From Ornithinimicrobium laminariae (GTDB lineage Bacteria; Actinomycetota; Actinomycetes; Actinomycetales; Dermatophilaceae), in the NCBI RefSeq assembly GCF_019457945.1, contig NZ_JAHZSU010000001.1, positions 1 to 64,000 on the forward strand: DNA of 64,000 bases. The letters are read 5' to 3'. Positions within the stretch are counted from its first letter, which is position 1; every line of letters starts with the position of its first letter. The notes under the pieces are model-generated. The model worked only from the letters and a program-made list of their open reading frames with translations, was not told the DNA's origin and searched no databases. A program made the position numbers and the translations under genes. Below, in pieces: positions 38,171 to 47,259 of the stretch.

Positions 38171-39441
38171 GCACGATCTATGCCGGGCTGGTGCTGGACA
38201 CCCCCGAGTCGCCCTTTGACGGTGGCGAATTGCGGGCTGAAGAAACCGCACTCGTCATCACAGACGGTGTGATCACCTTTCGCGGGTCTCTTACGGCAAC
38301 TCAGTCGCAGTCACCCGAGGCCGAGGTTGTTCATCTCGAAGGTGTTCTGCTCCCGGGCTTTGTCGACACCCATGTGCACTACCCCCAGTTGCCGATCATC
38401 GGTGGGCTGGGGATGCCGCTGATGGAGTGGCTGGACGACTGCGCCTTGCCACAGGAGGCGAAACTCGCTGACCCGGAGGTGGCCCAACAGGTCGCCGGGG
38501 ACTTTCTGACGGGTTTGCGACTGGCTGGCACCACCACGGCGCTCGTCTTTGGTTCGCATTACGCCAGTGCGATGGACATCTTCTTTGCCGCAGCCGCTGA
38601 GTCAGGGCTACGGGTCACGTCGGGTCTGGTCGTTGGCGATCGGCTGCTGCGGGAGGATCTGCACACCACACCGGAGCGGGCCAGCACCGAAGCCGCCGAC
38701 CTGATTGCCAAGTGGCATGGGGTGGGACGACTCCGGTATGCAGTCACGCCCCGGTTTTCATTGGCGACCACCGAAAAGCTCCTCACGGTATGCGCGGAGA
38801 CCCTCGCGAGCGCCGAGGGCTTGTTTTTCACATCTCACATCAACGAGAACACCGATGAGATCGCCACTGTAGGCGAATTGTTCCCGCAGAGCGGTTCCTA
38901 CCTCGACACCTATGACCAGTTTGGCCTGATTGGGCCGCGCAGCGTCGTCGCACACAACGTGCACCCCAGCAAGGCGGAGTTGGCGCGGCTGGGGCAGACC
39001 GGCGCCAGCGTGTCGCACTGTCCCTCGTCAAACTCAGCGCTCGGCAGTGGTCTCTTCCCGCTGGCTGCGCACGTCGATCACGGTGTGCGCGTTGCTCTGG
39101 GGTCAGATGTCGGCGCCGGGACCGGGCTCAACCTGATCCAAGTTGGCTTGCAAGCCTATTTCCATCAGCAGTTGCAGCCTGGCGGCTATCCGTTGATGCC
39201 GGCACACATGTTGTACCTGGCGACGTTGGCTGGCGCTCAAGCGCTAGACCTGCAGACCGTTGGGCATCTGAGCGAAGGCATGCAGTTTGATGCGGTGCAG
39301 ATTGCTCCGCGATCGGGGTCGACGTTGAGCACTGTTTTGAGCCACGCGAACTCCCCTGCCGACACCTTGGCCTCGATTTTCACTTTGGGCTCCGACGCTG
39401 ATGTGAAGCAGGTTTGGGTTGGTGGCGACCTGATCGGATAA
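38167..39441 (+). CDS. guaD: Guanine deaminase
   Basis: Amidohydrolase-fold enzyme converting guanine to xanthine, which feeds XdhABC. Zinc ligands and substrate motifs: GFVDTHVHYPQLP, LGMPLMEWLDDCALPQE, FFTSHINEN (His), AHNVH, and SDVGAGTGLNL (Asp). 424 residues, as expected. The TAA stop (39439-39441) abuts the 3' end of rnpB, which is encoded on the opposite strand. Confidence 0.95.
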   Translation: MSTIYAGLVLDTPESPFDGGELRAEETALVITDGVITFRGSLTATQSQSPEAEVVHLEGVLLPGFVDTHVHYPQLPIIGGLGMPLMEWLDDCALPQEAKLADPEVAQQVAGDFLTGLRLAGTTTALVFGSHYASAMDIFFAAAAESGLRVTSGLVVGDRLLREDLHTTPERASTEAADLIAKWHGVGRLRYAVTPRFSLATTEKLLTVCAETLASAEGLFFTSHINENTDEIATVGELFPQSGSYLDTYDQFGLIGPRSVVAHNVHPSKAELARLGQTGASVSHCPSSNSALGSGLFPLAAHVDHGVRVALGSDVGAGTGLNLIQVGLQAYFHQQLQPGGYPLMPAHMLYLATLAGAQALDLQTVGHLSEGMQFDAVQIAPRSGSTLSTVLSHANSPADTLASIFTLGSDADVKQVWVGGDLIG

Positions 39442-39842
39442 GTGTGGATGAGTCAGCCGATACGCCGGGTCCTGTCCCAGCACGCCATTACTGGCCTTGT
39501 GCTGGTGACGGTCATCCATCTACGACGACTGTTGCCAGCCGCCTCTAGCGACCTACCCGCATACTCGGGCGAGCAGCCCTCGAACGCATACTGTCTGGTC
39601 TTGCTCCAGGTGGGGTTTACCTAGCCGCTCCAGTCACCTGGAGCGCTGGTGGTCTCTTACACGCACCGTTTCACCCTTACCACCGTTGCCGATGGCGGTT
39701 TGTTTTCTGTGGCACTGTCCCGCGGGTTACCCCGGGTGGCTGTTAACCACCACCTTGCTCTGTGGAGCCCGGACGTTCCTCGGCAAGTCCGTTTGAGTTA
39801 GGCCCAAACGTCTTGACGCGACCGCCTGGCCGACTCATCCAC
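39440..39842 (-). ncRNA. rnpB: RNase P RNA, type A
   Basis: Catalytic RNA that trims tRNA 5' ends. On the minus strand the 5' GGATGAGTCGGCC (39840-39828) pairs with GGCTGACTCATCC (39458-39446) to form P1. Hallmarks follow in order: GAGGAACGTCCGGGCTCC, GGGACAGTGCCACAGAAA, GGTAAGGGTGAAACGGTG, GTAAGAGACCACCAG, GATGGATGACCGTC and GACAGGACCCGG. Total about 400 nt; the ends are approximate. It begins about 6 nt after the stop of the RNase II-family gene and ends at the guaD stop on the other strand. Confidence 0.97.
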
Positions 39843-39847
39843 GGGGC

Positions 39848-41305
39848 TCAGCCTACCTGGGGCGCGACCTTGAATCGGACTTTGCGCGCGTTGAGGTCAG
39901 CGAGGGTCAATTTAACGGTGATGCGCTCCCCCAACTCGGCGTCGCCATCGCAATAGGCCAACACCACTGGGTCGGTCACTTGGATGATCAGGTCATCGCG
40001 CGAGGTCTCTTCGACGACACTGGCGGCAAACTCCTGGCCAACACGATCTTGCAGCACAGCCGCTTCGACAGCGTCGATGCAGGCACGGTCGACGGAGTTA
40101 GCCCGGCGACCGCTTTCGCTCATCAGATCTGGCAATTCCTCTAGCGAGTTCATCACCCACTCGGGGACTTCTTCACCGGCACTCAGCGCTGCGCACACCA
40201 CGAGGCCAAACCGGTCAATGAGGCGACGCAGCGGAGCGGTGACGTGCGCATATGGAGCACCAATCGCGGCCTGCTCAGTTTCTTCCGGGACCACTCCGTT
40301 GAATGGCGTGTACCCAGCGCCGCGGAACAAACTGGTGGCCGCGTGGATGATCGCCAAGTGCACCGGATTGGCCCAGTCGAGGCCGCGCAGGAAGTCGCCA
40401 TAACTGACCGATTCATCCCAGGGCAGATCAACGCCGAGCACCTGCATGCGGAAACGGTCGATGGCGTCTTGACGCGGTGGCGGCATGGTCCGCAGGATGC
40501 CCACCTTGCCGGCGATCATCAGGTCAGCGGCACTGCGACCCGTCAACAGCGAAATCTGGGCGTTCCAGTCTTCAGCTTCGAGCAACGGCCGCAGTCGCAG
40601 CTCGTAGGTGCCGTCGGATTCTTCGACCTCTTGCTCGGGCATCGGCAAGCTAGCCCCACCGCGGGCCGACTCTTGAGCCACCAGCAAGCGGCCCACGTCG
40701 CGCAGCAACATCAGCGTGCTCTCGCCATTGCCCTCATCGACAGCCTGCTGCACCTCGGTGTAGGTGTAGCGACGACGACTGCGCACCATCGCGCGAGCGA
40801 CGATGGCGCTCAGCGTTTCGCCATGCTCGTCCAACACGATGTTCCACACGTATGCGGGGCGCGTCTCATCGGGGAGCAGGCTCGCTGCCGCTTCGCTCAT
40901 CACCGGCGGGTGCAGCGCAACGCGCTTGTCGGGGCAATAGATCGTCTGGCCGCGAAGCCGCACTTCGGCGTCTAAGGCACCACCCGGGGCGACGAAGGCA
41001 GGCACATCAGCGATGGCGTAGCAGACCCGGAAAGCCCCCTCGCTAGTATCGTCGATCGCCTCGATGTGCATCGCCTGGTCCAAGTCCATCGAACCAGGAG
41101 GGTCGATGGTGATGAACTCGATAGCGGTCAGGTCTTCCTCGGGCAGCGAAGGATTCTGTGCGGCCGCTTCAGCCTCAGCGAGTGCCTCAGCGGAGAAATC
41201 CTCACGCACGTCTTGCGACTCGCGAATGTCCTGAAAGGCGCGCTCAAGGGCAGACTGATCTGCGTCGGCGTGCACCCTGGTCAGCGTCGTTGCTTGGTGG
41301 GTCAT
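39848..41305 (-). CDS. RNase II/RNB-family 3'-5' exoribonuclease
   Basis: RNA-degrading enzyme of 485 residues. The RNB core is clear: ITIDPPGSMDLDQAMHIE (catalytic aspartates), VCYAIADVPAFVAPGG, HPPVMSEAAASLLPDE and PYAHVTAPLRRLIDRF. N-terminal cold-shock domains of long RNase R/II are lacking, and the C-terminal S1-like part is short, as in the compact actinobacterial form. The gene leads straight into rnpB, so two RNA-processing functions share one transcription unit or promoter area. Confidence 0.9.
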   Translation of the reverse strand: MTHQATTLTRVHADADQSALERAFQDIRESQDVREDFSAEALAEAEAAAQNPSLPEEDLTAIEFITIDPPGSMDLDQAMHIEAIDDTSEGAFRVCYAIADVPAFVAPGGALDAEVRLRGQTIYCPDKRVALHPPVMSEAAASLLPDETRPAYVWNIVLDEHGETLSAIVARAMVRSRRRYTYTEVQQAVDEGNGESTLMLLRDVGRLLVAQESARGGASLPMPEQEVEESDGTYELRLRPLLEAEDWNAQISLLTGRSAADLMIAGKVGILRTMPPPRQDAIDRFRMQVLGVDLPWDESVSYGDFLRGLDWANPVHLAIIHAATSLFRGAGYTPFNGVVPEETEQAAIGAPYAHVTAPLRRLIDRFGLVVCAALSAGEEVPEWVMNSLEELPDLMSESGRRANSVDRACIDAVEAAVLQDRVGQEFAASVVEETSRDDLIIQVTDPVVLAYCDGDAELGERITVKLTLADLNARKVRFKVAPQVG

Positions 41306-41340
41306 GCACTCACCCTATGCCGACTCCCCCGATCAATTCA

Positions 41341-42159
41341 CTAGTTTCTCAGCGCGGATGCCAATGCTTGCTCGAGGACCTCGGCAACGCCGTCCTCGTC
41401 ATTGCTGGCGATGTGGTCTGTGGCGGCTGCTTTGGCCTGCTCATGCCCATTGGCCATGGCGAACGATCGTCCAGCCCAAGTCAGCATCGGGATATCGTTG
41501 GGCATATCGCCAAAGGTCCACACATCGGCTGCCTCGACACTGTGCTCTTCGCACCAGGCTTGGATCGCCATCCCCTTAGTCACTCCGGTGGCAACAATCT
41601 CAGCCATGCCCGCGGCGCCAGAGTGCGAGACTTCAGCGCGACCAGCCACGACGTGTTCCACCTGCGCAAACAGTTCATCGACGTCAGCGCTGGGCATCCT
41701 CACCAGCAATTTTCCCGGCGGGCTAGCGACGAGTTCAGCAACCGGCCCTACAGCCCAGAAACCATCCGTTCGGCCAGACATCCGTTCAAAACCTGGCTCG
41801 TGGGCAAACCCAGCCACGCTCTCCAACGCGAGATCGATGTCGGGGATGGCCTCATGGAGCTCGGCCGCTAGCTGCACGACCAGATCAGGGTCCATCAGTC
41901 GGTGAGAGATGATCTCGCGCGAGCTGAGGTCATACGTAAAAGCGCCATTTCCACACAGCGCGATCGCGTGCTCCCCCGCGACACTGGCCAACTCATCCAG
42001 CCATCGAGGCGGGCGAGCGGTGACCAAGATGATGGTGATCCCAGCAGCCTCAGCCGCTTCAACGGCGGCCTGGGTCCGCGGTGAAATCGTGCCGTCGCTC
42101 CGCAGCAGGGTCCCGTCACAGTCGGTGGCAATGACCTTGGGCAATGACGGGCGCGACAT
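41341..42159 (-). CDS. HAD-superfamily hydrolase, Cof type
   Basis: Phosphatase of 272 residues with motif I ATDCDGTLLRSDG (nucleophile Asp), a C2 cap domain in the middle, a conserved Lys (GVTKGMAIQ) and motif IV FGDMPNDIPML near the C-terminus. It probably acts on a small phosphorylated metabolite (sugar phosphate, FMN, PLP); the substrate is open. It lies 35 nt upstream of the exoribonuclease on the same strand. Confidence 0.88.
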   Translation of the reverse strand: MSRPSLPKVIATDCDGTLLRSDGTISPRTQAAVEAAEAAGITIILVTARPPRWLDELASVAGEHAIALCGNGAFTYDLSSREIISHRLMDPDLVVQLAAELHEAIPDIDLALESVAGFAHEPGFERMSGRTDGFWAVGPVAELVASPPGKLLVRMPSADVDELFAQVEHVVAGRAEVSHSGAAGMAEIVATGVTKGMAIQAWCEEHSVEAADVWTFGDMPNDIPMLTWAGRSFAMANGHEQAKAAATDHIASNDEDGVAEVLEQALASALRN

Positions 42160-42269
42160 GGGCGTCAGCCTAGCCGGATGGCGAACGACCCGAAGCGCCG
42201 AGCCAACATGTATGCGGAAGCGTGGGTGCTGTCGGTGAAAACTAAAGACTAAGTATGCTCAAACTCACG

Positions 42270-42719
42270 TCACCCCTGCTGCACGTGGGCCTGCAACGAA
42301 TCGAGCACGCCGGCCCAACCGTCATACAAGAACCTGTCTCCCTCGCTGCCTTCAACACCGCGCAGGTCGAAAGTTAGCTGAGTGCCGCCGTCCGCCTCTT
42401 CGAGGTTGACGGTCACCAAAGGAGTGTCCTCTGGGTGTGCGCCGGGGACGCCCCAGGTGAGCGATAGCTTCTCGAAAGGCTCAACGACCATGAAGAAGCC
42501 GCCAGTCACGACGCTGTCGCCGGTGCCGTCGTTGACCATCTCGTAGACGTACTTGCCCCCGGCTTCGGCGTTCATCTCGACAGTCTCGCGCGGGGTGCTT
42601 GACCCCGGCGGGTGCCACCATTGGCTCACCTCGTCCGCGCTTGTCCAGGCTTGCCAGATTCGCTCTGGGGTGGCCGAGAGGACACGGACGATGGTGAAGC
42701 CCTTGGTGGCGTCGATCAT
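42270..42719 (-). CDS. SRPBCC (AHSA1-like) domain protein
   Basis: A 149-residue helix-grip fold protein. VRVLSATPERIWQAWTSADEVSQWWHP near the N-terminus and LSLTWGVPG...TQLTFDLRGV are typical of activator-of-Hsp90/polyketide-cyclase-like SRPBCC proteins. Such proteins bind hydrophobic ligands; the ligand here is unknown. Its ATG overlaps the metB stop (ATGA), placing it at the end of the cbs-metB run. The 110 nt upstream of the neighbouring HAD gene (42160-42269) hold no gene. Confidence 0.8.
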   Translation of the reverse strand: MIDATKGFTIVRVLSATPERIWQAWTSADEVSQWWHPPGSSTPRETVEMNAEAGGKYVYEMVNDGTGDSVVTGGFFMVVEPFEKLSLTWGVPGAHPEDTPLVTVNLEEADGGTQLTFDLRGVEGSEGDRFLYDGWAGVLDSLQAHVQQG

Positions 42720-43867
42720 GCCTGGCTAACCTGCTCCAATGCGTTGAGCACATCAGCGACCAGGTCGTCGCCGTCTTCGATGCCCACCGAAAGCCGGATG
42801 ATGTTGTCGGGCACCTCCAACTCAGTGCCAGCAACAGAGGCGTGCGTCATCATCGCCGGGTAGTTCACCAGCGACTCCACGCCACCGAGCGACTCAGCCA
42901 GCTGGAACAACTCGGTCGACTCAGCGAAGGCCTTGGCCGCAGCAGCGCCACCCTTCAATGCGATCGAGACCATGCCGCCAAAGTTCTTCATCTGCTTAGC
43001 GGCAACGTCGTGGCCCGGGTGGTCCTCCAGCCCTGGGTAGTAGACGCGCTCGATCGCTGGGTGATCCACCAGGGCCTGCGCGACCGCGGTGGCGTTGGCG
43101 CTGTGCTCCTTCATCCGGATGTTCAGCGTCTTGATGCCGCGAATGGTCAGGAAGACCTCCCACGGAGCAGACACAGCGCCCGCGGCGAACTGGATGAACC
43201 CGACCTTTTGAGCGATCTCTTCCGAGCTCGTGACAACGAGGCCACCGAGCACGTCAGAGTGCCCACCGAGGTACTTCGTCGCTGAATACACGACAACGTC
43301 GGCGCCGAGGGCCAGCGGCGTCTGCAACGCCGGAGTGGCGAAGGTGTTGTCGACCACCACGGTGAGATTGCTCTTGTGGCCGACAGCAGCCACGGCTTCG
43401 ATGTCAGAGATCTTCATCAGCGGGTTGCTGGGAGTCTCGACCCAGAGCATCTTGGTGTTCGACTTGATCGCCGACCGCACAGCCTCGACATCGCTCATCT
43501 CGACGGTGCTCAACTCCACGCCCCAGGCGGCAAGGATCTGGTTGACGAGACGGTGCGTCCCGCCATACACGTCATTGCCCATCAGCACGTGGTCACCCGG
43601 CTGCAGGAGTGCGCGCAAGATCGCGTCTTCTGCCGCCAGGCCACTGGCGAAGGAGAAGCCGTGGTTGCCGCCGTCGAGGTCCGCAATCAACTCCTGCAGA
43701 GCGTCACGTGTCGGGTTGGTGCCACGGGTGTACTCATAGCCTTCACGCAGGTCGCCAACGCTCTTCTGCACAAACGTCGAGGTCTGATATACCGGCGGAA
43801 TCACGGCCCCGGTGGTGGGGTCGAATGCCTGGCCGGCGTGGATCGCGCGGGTGGAAAAGCCGTTCAT
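42716..43867 (-). CDS. metB: Cystathionine gamma-synthase/lyase
   Basis: PLP enzyme of 383 residues. Motifs: IPPVYQTSTFVQKS, YEYTRGTNPTRDALQ, SGLAAEDAI, and Schiff-base lysine in SATKYLGGHSD. It overlaps cbs (ATGA), as in the cysM2/cbs-metB pair of mycobacteria. Next to cystathionine beta-synthase it may run as gamma-lyase, completing homocysteine-to-cysteine transfer, or as gamma-synthase; sequence alone does not separate these. Confidence 0.92.
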   Translation of the reverse strand: MNGFSTRAIHAGQAFDPTTGAVIPPVYQTSTFVQKSVGDLREGYEYTRGTNPTRDALQELIADLDGGNHGFSFASGLAAEDAILRALLQPGDHVLMGNDVYGGTHRLVNQILAAWGVELSTVEMSDVEAVRSAIKSNTKMLWVETPSNPLMKISDIEAVAAVGHKSNLTVVVDNTFATPALQTPLALGADVVVYSATKYLGGHSDVLGGLVVTSSEEIAQKVGFIQFAAGAVSAPWEVFLTIRGIKTLNIRMKEHSANATAVAQALVDHPAIERVYYPGLEDHPGHDVAAKQMKNFGGMVSIALKGGAAAAKAFAESTELFQLAESLGGVESLVNYPAMMTHASVAGTELEVPDNIIRLSVGIEDGDDLVADVLNALEQVSQA

Positions 43868-45237
43868 GAATTCACTTCGCTGACGTGATCGAGGATGTCG
43901 GTTGTCGTGAGGGTGGCAATTGGTTTGCCATCACTCATTGCGACTAACAACGCAACATGGCCTAATGCTTCCCGAGCAGCATCGAAACTTTCGCCAGTGC
44001 CAATCAGGGTGGGCATCGGGCCGAGAATAGACTCAATTGAGTCAGTCGCGCAGACCGTTCCCGAGGCGAGAGCTTCGAGCAGATCACCCTGGCTGAGCGT
44101 GCCCACTACTTCGCCCAAGACCACCGGCAGGTCAGCCTTCAGCACCGGCAAGGTATGGCCGGGAGCAGCCTTGAGCGCAACGATGGCCTCGGCAACCGTG
44201 TGCTCAATTCGCAGGTGCGCCATCGCGTCAGGCTGACGCCCCGTGGCGGCGACAAGGTCAGCGACGCTGGCCCCTTCCGCGGTAGTCATGAAGCCGTGTT
44301 GGGCCATCCAGCCATCGTTGAAAATCTTGCCGAGATAGCCGCGGCCACCATCGGGCAGCAACACCACGACAACATCTTCTGGGCCCAGGTCGCGCGCTGC
44401 CTTAATGGCCGCAGCAGCCGCCAGACCACATGAGCCACCCACCAACAGGCCCTCTTCACGAGCCAGCCGTCGGGTCATCTCGAACGACTCTGCGTCGGTG
44501 ATCTCGATGATCGAGTCCGGAATGTTCTGGTCGTATGCGCCGGGCCAGATGTCTTCACCGACACCCTCGACGAGGTACGGGCGGCCGCTGCCACCCGAAT
44601 ACACCGAGCCTTGCGGGTCTGCGCCGATCACCTGGACCCGGTCTTCGGAAACATCCTTGAGGAACTTGCCAGTGCCGCTGATCGTGCCGCCGGTGCCAAC
44701 GCCTGCGACGAAGTGCGTGATCTTGCCTTCGGTGTCAGACCAAATCTCCGGACCAGTGGTCTCGTAGTGACTGCGCGGGCCTTCAGGGTTTTCGTACTGG
44801 TTGGGCTTGAAGCCGCCAGGCGTCTCTGCAGCCAGTCGATCACTCACGCTGTAATACGAGCGCGGGTCCTCGGGCGAAACCGACGTTGGGCAGACAACAA
44901 CTTCTGCTCCGTATGCGCGCAGCACGTTGCGCTTGTCCTCGCCCACCTTGTCGGGGCAGACAAAGATGCAGTTGTAGCCACGCTGTTGGGCGATTAGCGC
45001 CAAGCCGATCCCGGTGTTGCCACTGGTGGGCTCGACGATCGTGCCACCGGGCTTCAAAAGGCCCTGCTCTTCGGCGGCGTCGATGATCCGCTTGGCGATG
45101 CGGTCCTTGGATGAGCCACCGGGGTTGAGGTATTCGATCTTGGCTAAAACGGTGGCGGAGACACCATCCGTGACGTGGTTCAACTTCACCAGCGGGGTGT
45201 TTCCCACCAGGTCGATCACGGTCTGGGCGTAGCGCAT
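43864..45237 (-). CDS. cbs: Cystathionine beta-synthase with CBS domains
   Basis: Joins serine (or O-acetylserine) and homocysteine to cystathionine. The 457-residue protein has an N-terminal PALP domain: NTPLVKLN, PGGSSKDRIAKRI (PLP Lys), PTSGNTGIGLA, and phosphate loop GVGTGGTISGTG. Two CBS modules are at the C-terminus (about 335-457), which in other species respond to adenosyl ligands. It starts 10 nt after the RNase H gene and overlaps metB. Confidence 0.94.
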   Translation of the reverse strand: MRYAQTVIDLVGNTPLVKLNHVTDGVSATVLAKIEYLNPGGSSKDRIAKRIIDAAEEQGLLKPGGTIVEPTSGNTGIGLALIAQQRGYNCIFVCPDKVGEDKRNVLRAYGAEVVVCPTSVSPEDPRSYYSVSDRLAAETPGGFKPNQYENPEGPRSHYETTGPEIWSDTEGKITHFVAGVGTGGTISGTGKFLKDVSEDRVQVIGADPQGSVYSGGSGRPYLVEGVGEDIWPGAYDQNIPDSIIEITDAESFEMTRRLAREEGLLVGGSCGLAAAAAIKAARDLGPEDVVVVLLPDGGRGYLGKIFNDGWMAQHGFMTTAEGASVADLVAATGRQPDAMAHLRIEHTVAEAIVALKAAPGHTLPVLKADLPVVLGEVVGTLSQGDLLEALASGTVCATDSIESILGPMPTLIGTGESFDAAREALGHVALLVAMSDGKPIATLTTTDILDHVSEVNS

Positions 45238-45247
45238 GGTGATGTCC

Positions 45248-46519
45248 TCAGGGTTTCGGGGCTGTGGTTGCTAGGGACTGCAGGTGGTGTGTGTCATTGA
45301 GGAAGGCGACGCGAGCGCCACCGTCGGGCCAGATATCTAAGGCGGTAATCGAGGCCGGGTCGGTGGCCAACGCCCAGACCCGCTCGTGGTCCATGCCCAA
45401 CACTTCGGAGAGCACACACAACAGTGGTTTGCGGTGCGTTGCCACGATGACGGTGTCACCCATGGCGATAGCGCGATGAAGTGCGGCGACAACCCGGGTG
45501 GCCAGGGCTCGGTGCGACTCCCCTCCAGGCCTGGAGTAGTCGACGTCGCTCCAGAGGCTCTTGAGGTCGTCGCGGCTTTGTCCGGCGAGGTCAGCCATCG
45601 ACATGCCGTCCCAGTCACCGAAGGCTTGCTCGTCCCAGTCTTCGTCTATAGCGGCTTCGACGTCCAACTGCTCGGCGATGGCGCCACCCGTTTGCTGTGC
45701 CCGGCGCAGCGTTGAAGTCAGCACGACTGCATCGTTGATGCCGTCATGAGCTAGTCGGTCTTTTATGGCTTGTCCGACGGCCGCCGCCTGCGCCAACCCC
45801 TCAGGCGCAAGCTCTGGGTTTGAGCCGGCGCGGCCATCCAACTTGCTGGCGAGGGTGAAGTCGGTGACTCCGTGCCGCACCAGATAGATGCGGGTCCCGC
45901 CAACAAGCGAGGCCCTGGCGGACATCGCGACTTCAGCAACCGGTGTGCTGGAGTCGTCGCCAGTGCCAGGACCATCGGCGACAGGGTCATCAAAAAGGCT
46001 ACCTTGGGCGGACTCAGCCTGCGCAGACTTGGATTCGGATGGTTCGGTCTCAACAACCTTCGCTGCTGGCTCAACGTGATCTCGTCGGATCGTCAGCCCG
46101 TCCATGCCGTCATTCGACAGCGCATCGGCGGCCTCGTTTTCACCGCGCGGTATCCACTGCCAAGAGATCGATCCGCCCTGGCGCTGAATGTCGTGGACAA
46201 GATCGCGTGCTTCGAGCGCCAACCGGCGCATTGCTTCGTGCTTAATCTTCCAACGGCCAGCCATCTGCTCGATGACTAACTTGGAGTCCATTCGCACGGC
46301 AACGTTGGCTTTTTCGGCCAACCCCAGATCGACAACCGCCTGCAGGCCCGCGATGAGCCCCGAATACTCGGCGACGTTGTTGGACTCTTTACCCAAAGGC
46401 GCGGCCCGCTCGGCGAGCAACTCCCCGGTGGCCACGTCCTGGACCAGCGCGCCGTAGCCAGCGACTCCAGGGTTTCCGCGCGATCCGCCATCGGCCTCAA
46501 CGATGAGGCGACGGCTCAC
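45248..46519 (-). CDS. Bifunctional RNase HI / histidine phosphatase
   Basis: Fusion of 423 residues as in Mycobacterium Rv2228c. The N-terminal RNase HI (about 1-135) has EADGGSRGNPG (Asp), NNVAEYSGL (Glu), VRMDSKLVI (Asp) and NEAADALSND (Asp). A linker rich in E/S/A follows. The C-terminal phosphatase (about 210-423) has LVRHGVTDF and the second His near VATHRKPLL. It removes RNA from RNA:DNA hybrids; the phosphatase part is CobC/acid-phosphatase-like. Its start overlaps the zinc-ribbon gene stop. Confidence 0.93.
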   Translation of the reverse strand: MSRRLIVEADGGSRGNPGVAGYGALVQDVATGELLAERAAPLGKESNNVAEYSGLIAGLQAVVDLGLAEKANVAVRMDSKLVIEQMAGRWKIKHEAMRRLALEARDLVHDIQRQGGSISWQWIPRGENEAADALSNDGMDGLTIRRDHVEPAAKVVETEPSESKSAQAESAQGSLFDDPVADGPGTGDDSSTPVAEVAMSARASLVGGTRIYLVRHGVTDFTLASKLDGRAGSNPELAPEGLAQAAAVGQAIKDRLAHDGINDAVVLTSTLRRAQQTGGAIAEQLDVEAAIDEDWDEQAFGDWDGMSMADLAGQSRDDLKSLWSDVDYSRPGGESHRALATRVVAALHRAIAMGDTVIVATHRKPLLCVLSEVLGMDHERVWALATDPASITALDIWPDGGARVAFLNDTHHLQSLATTAPKP

Positions 46520-47259
46520 GAGGCGAGACCCGATTCAGGAGTGCGCACCAAGATGCGACTGCACTCTTCGCAACGCAGCACCTCGTCCTCGTCGGCGGCC
46601 TTGATCCGGCTCAACTCGACTGGGTTGATCTCGATCTGGCAGCCCCCGCAGCAACGTCGCACCAAGGGCGCAGCGCCCGTGCCACTGTGGGCACGAAGCC
46701 GCTCATACAGCGCCATCAAGTCCGAGCCCACGATGATGATGAGGTCTTCGCGGCCTGCTGCAACCTGCTCGCGCTCCGCAGCGATCTCTTTGAGGGTGGC
46801 GTCGCGACGTTGCACAACCTCAGCCAACTTGGTCACTACTGCGTCGCGATCTTTGACCGCGGACTCAGCCTCGGCCTCAGCGATCTCGACCTGCTCCATG
46901 ACCTCAAGCTCTTCGTCCTCCAGCACACCCTGACGGCGAGCCAGCGACTCAAGCTCGTGCTGCAAACCTTGCAGGTCTTTGGCTGAGCCCTGACCGGCAT
47001 CGAGGCGCTTGCGGTTGCGCTCGGCACGTTCGCGGACGACCGCGACGTCAGCCTCAGCCTTGCTGAGCACGCGCTTCACATCGCCGTGGGCGGTTTCGGT
47101 CTTCACGACCTCTGCGTCCAAGTCATCTTGCTGCTTGGCCAAGGACGCAACCTCGGCGTGCTCGGGCAGTGTCTTGGCGCGGTGGTCCAGCTGAGCCAGC
47201 TTCGTGTCTAGCTGCTGCAACTCCAGGAGTTTGTTCTGCCGGGTGGGATCAGCTTTCAT
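46516..47259 (-). CDS. Coiled-coil protein with C4 zinc ribbon
   Basis: A 247-residue protein. Residues about 5-170 form a long charged coiled coil (QQLDTKLAQLDHRAKTL and repeated E/K/R heptads). The C-terminus has a four-Cys zinc ribbon (CGGC and CEEC). It matches the Rv2229c group, always next to Nif3-like and RNase H/phosphatase genes. The function is not known; nucleic-acid or protein bridging is plausible. It overlaps both neighbours by 4 nt. Confidence 0.88.
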   Translation of the reverse strand: MKADPTRQNKLLELQQLDTKLAQLDHRAKTLPEHAEVASLAKQQDDLDAEVVKTETAHGDVKRVLSKAEADVAVVRERAERNRKRLDAGQGSAKDLQGLQHELESLARRQGVLEDEELEVMEQVEIAEAEAESAVKDRDAVVTKLAEVVQRRDATLKEIAAEREQVAAGREDLIIIVGSDLMALYERLRAHSGTGAAPLVRRCCGGCQIEINPVELSRIKAADEDEVLRCEECSRILVRTPESGLAS

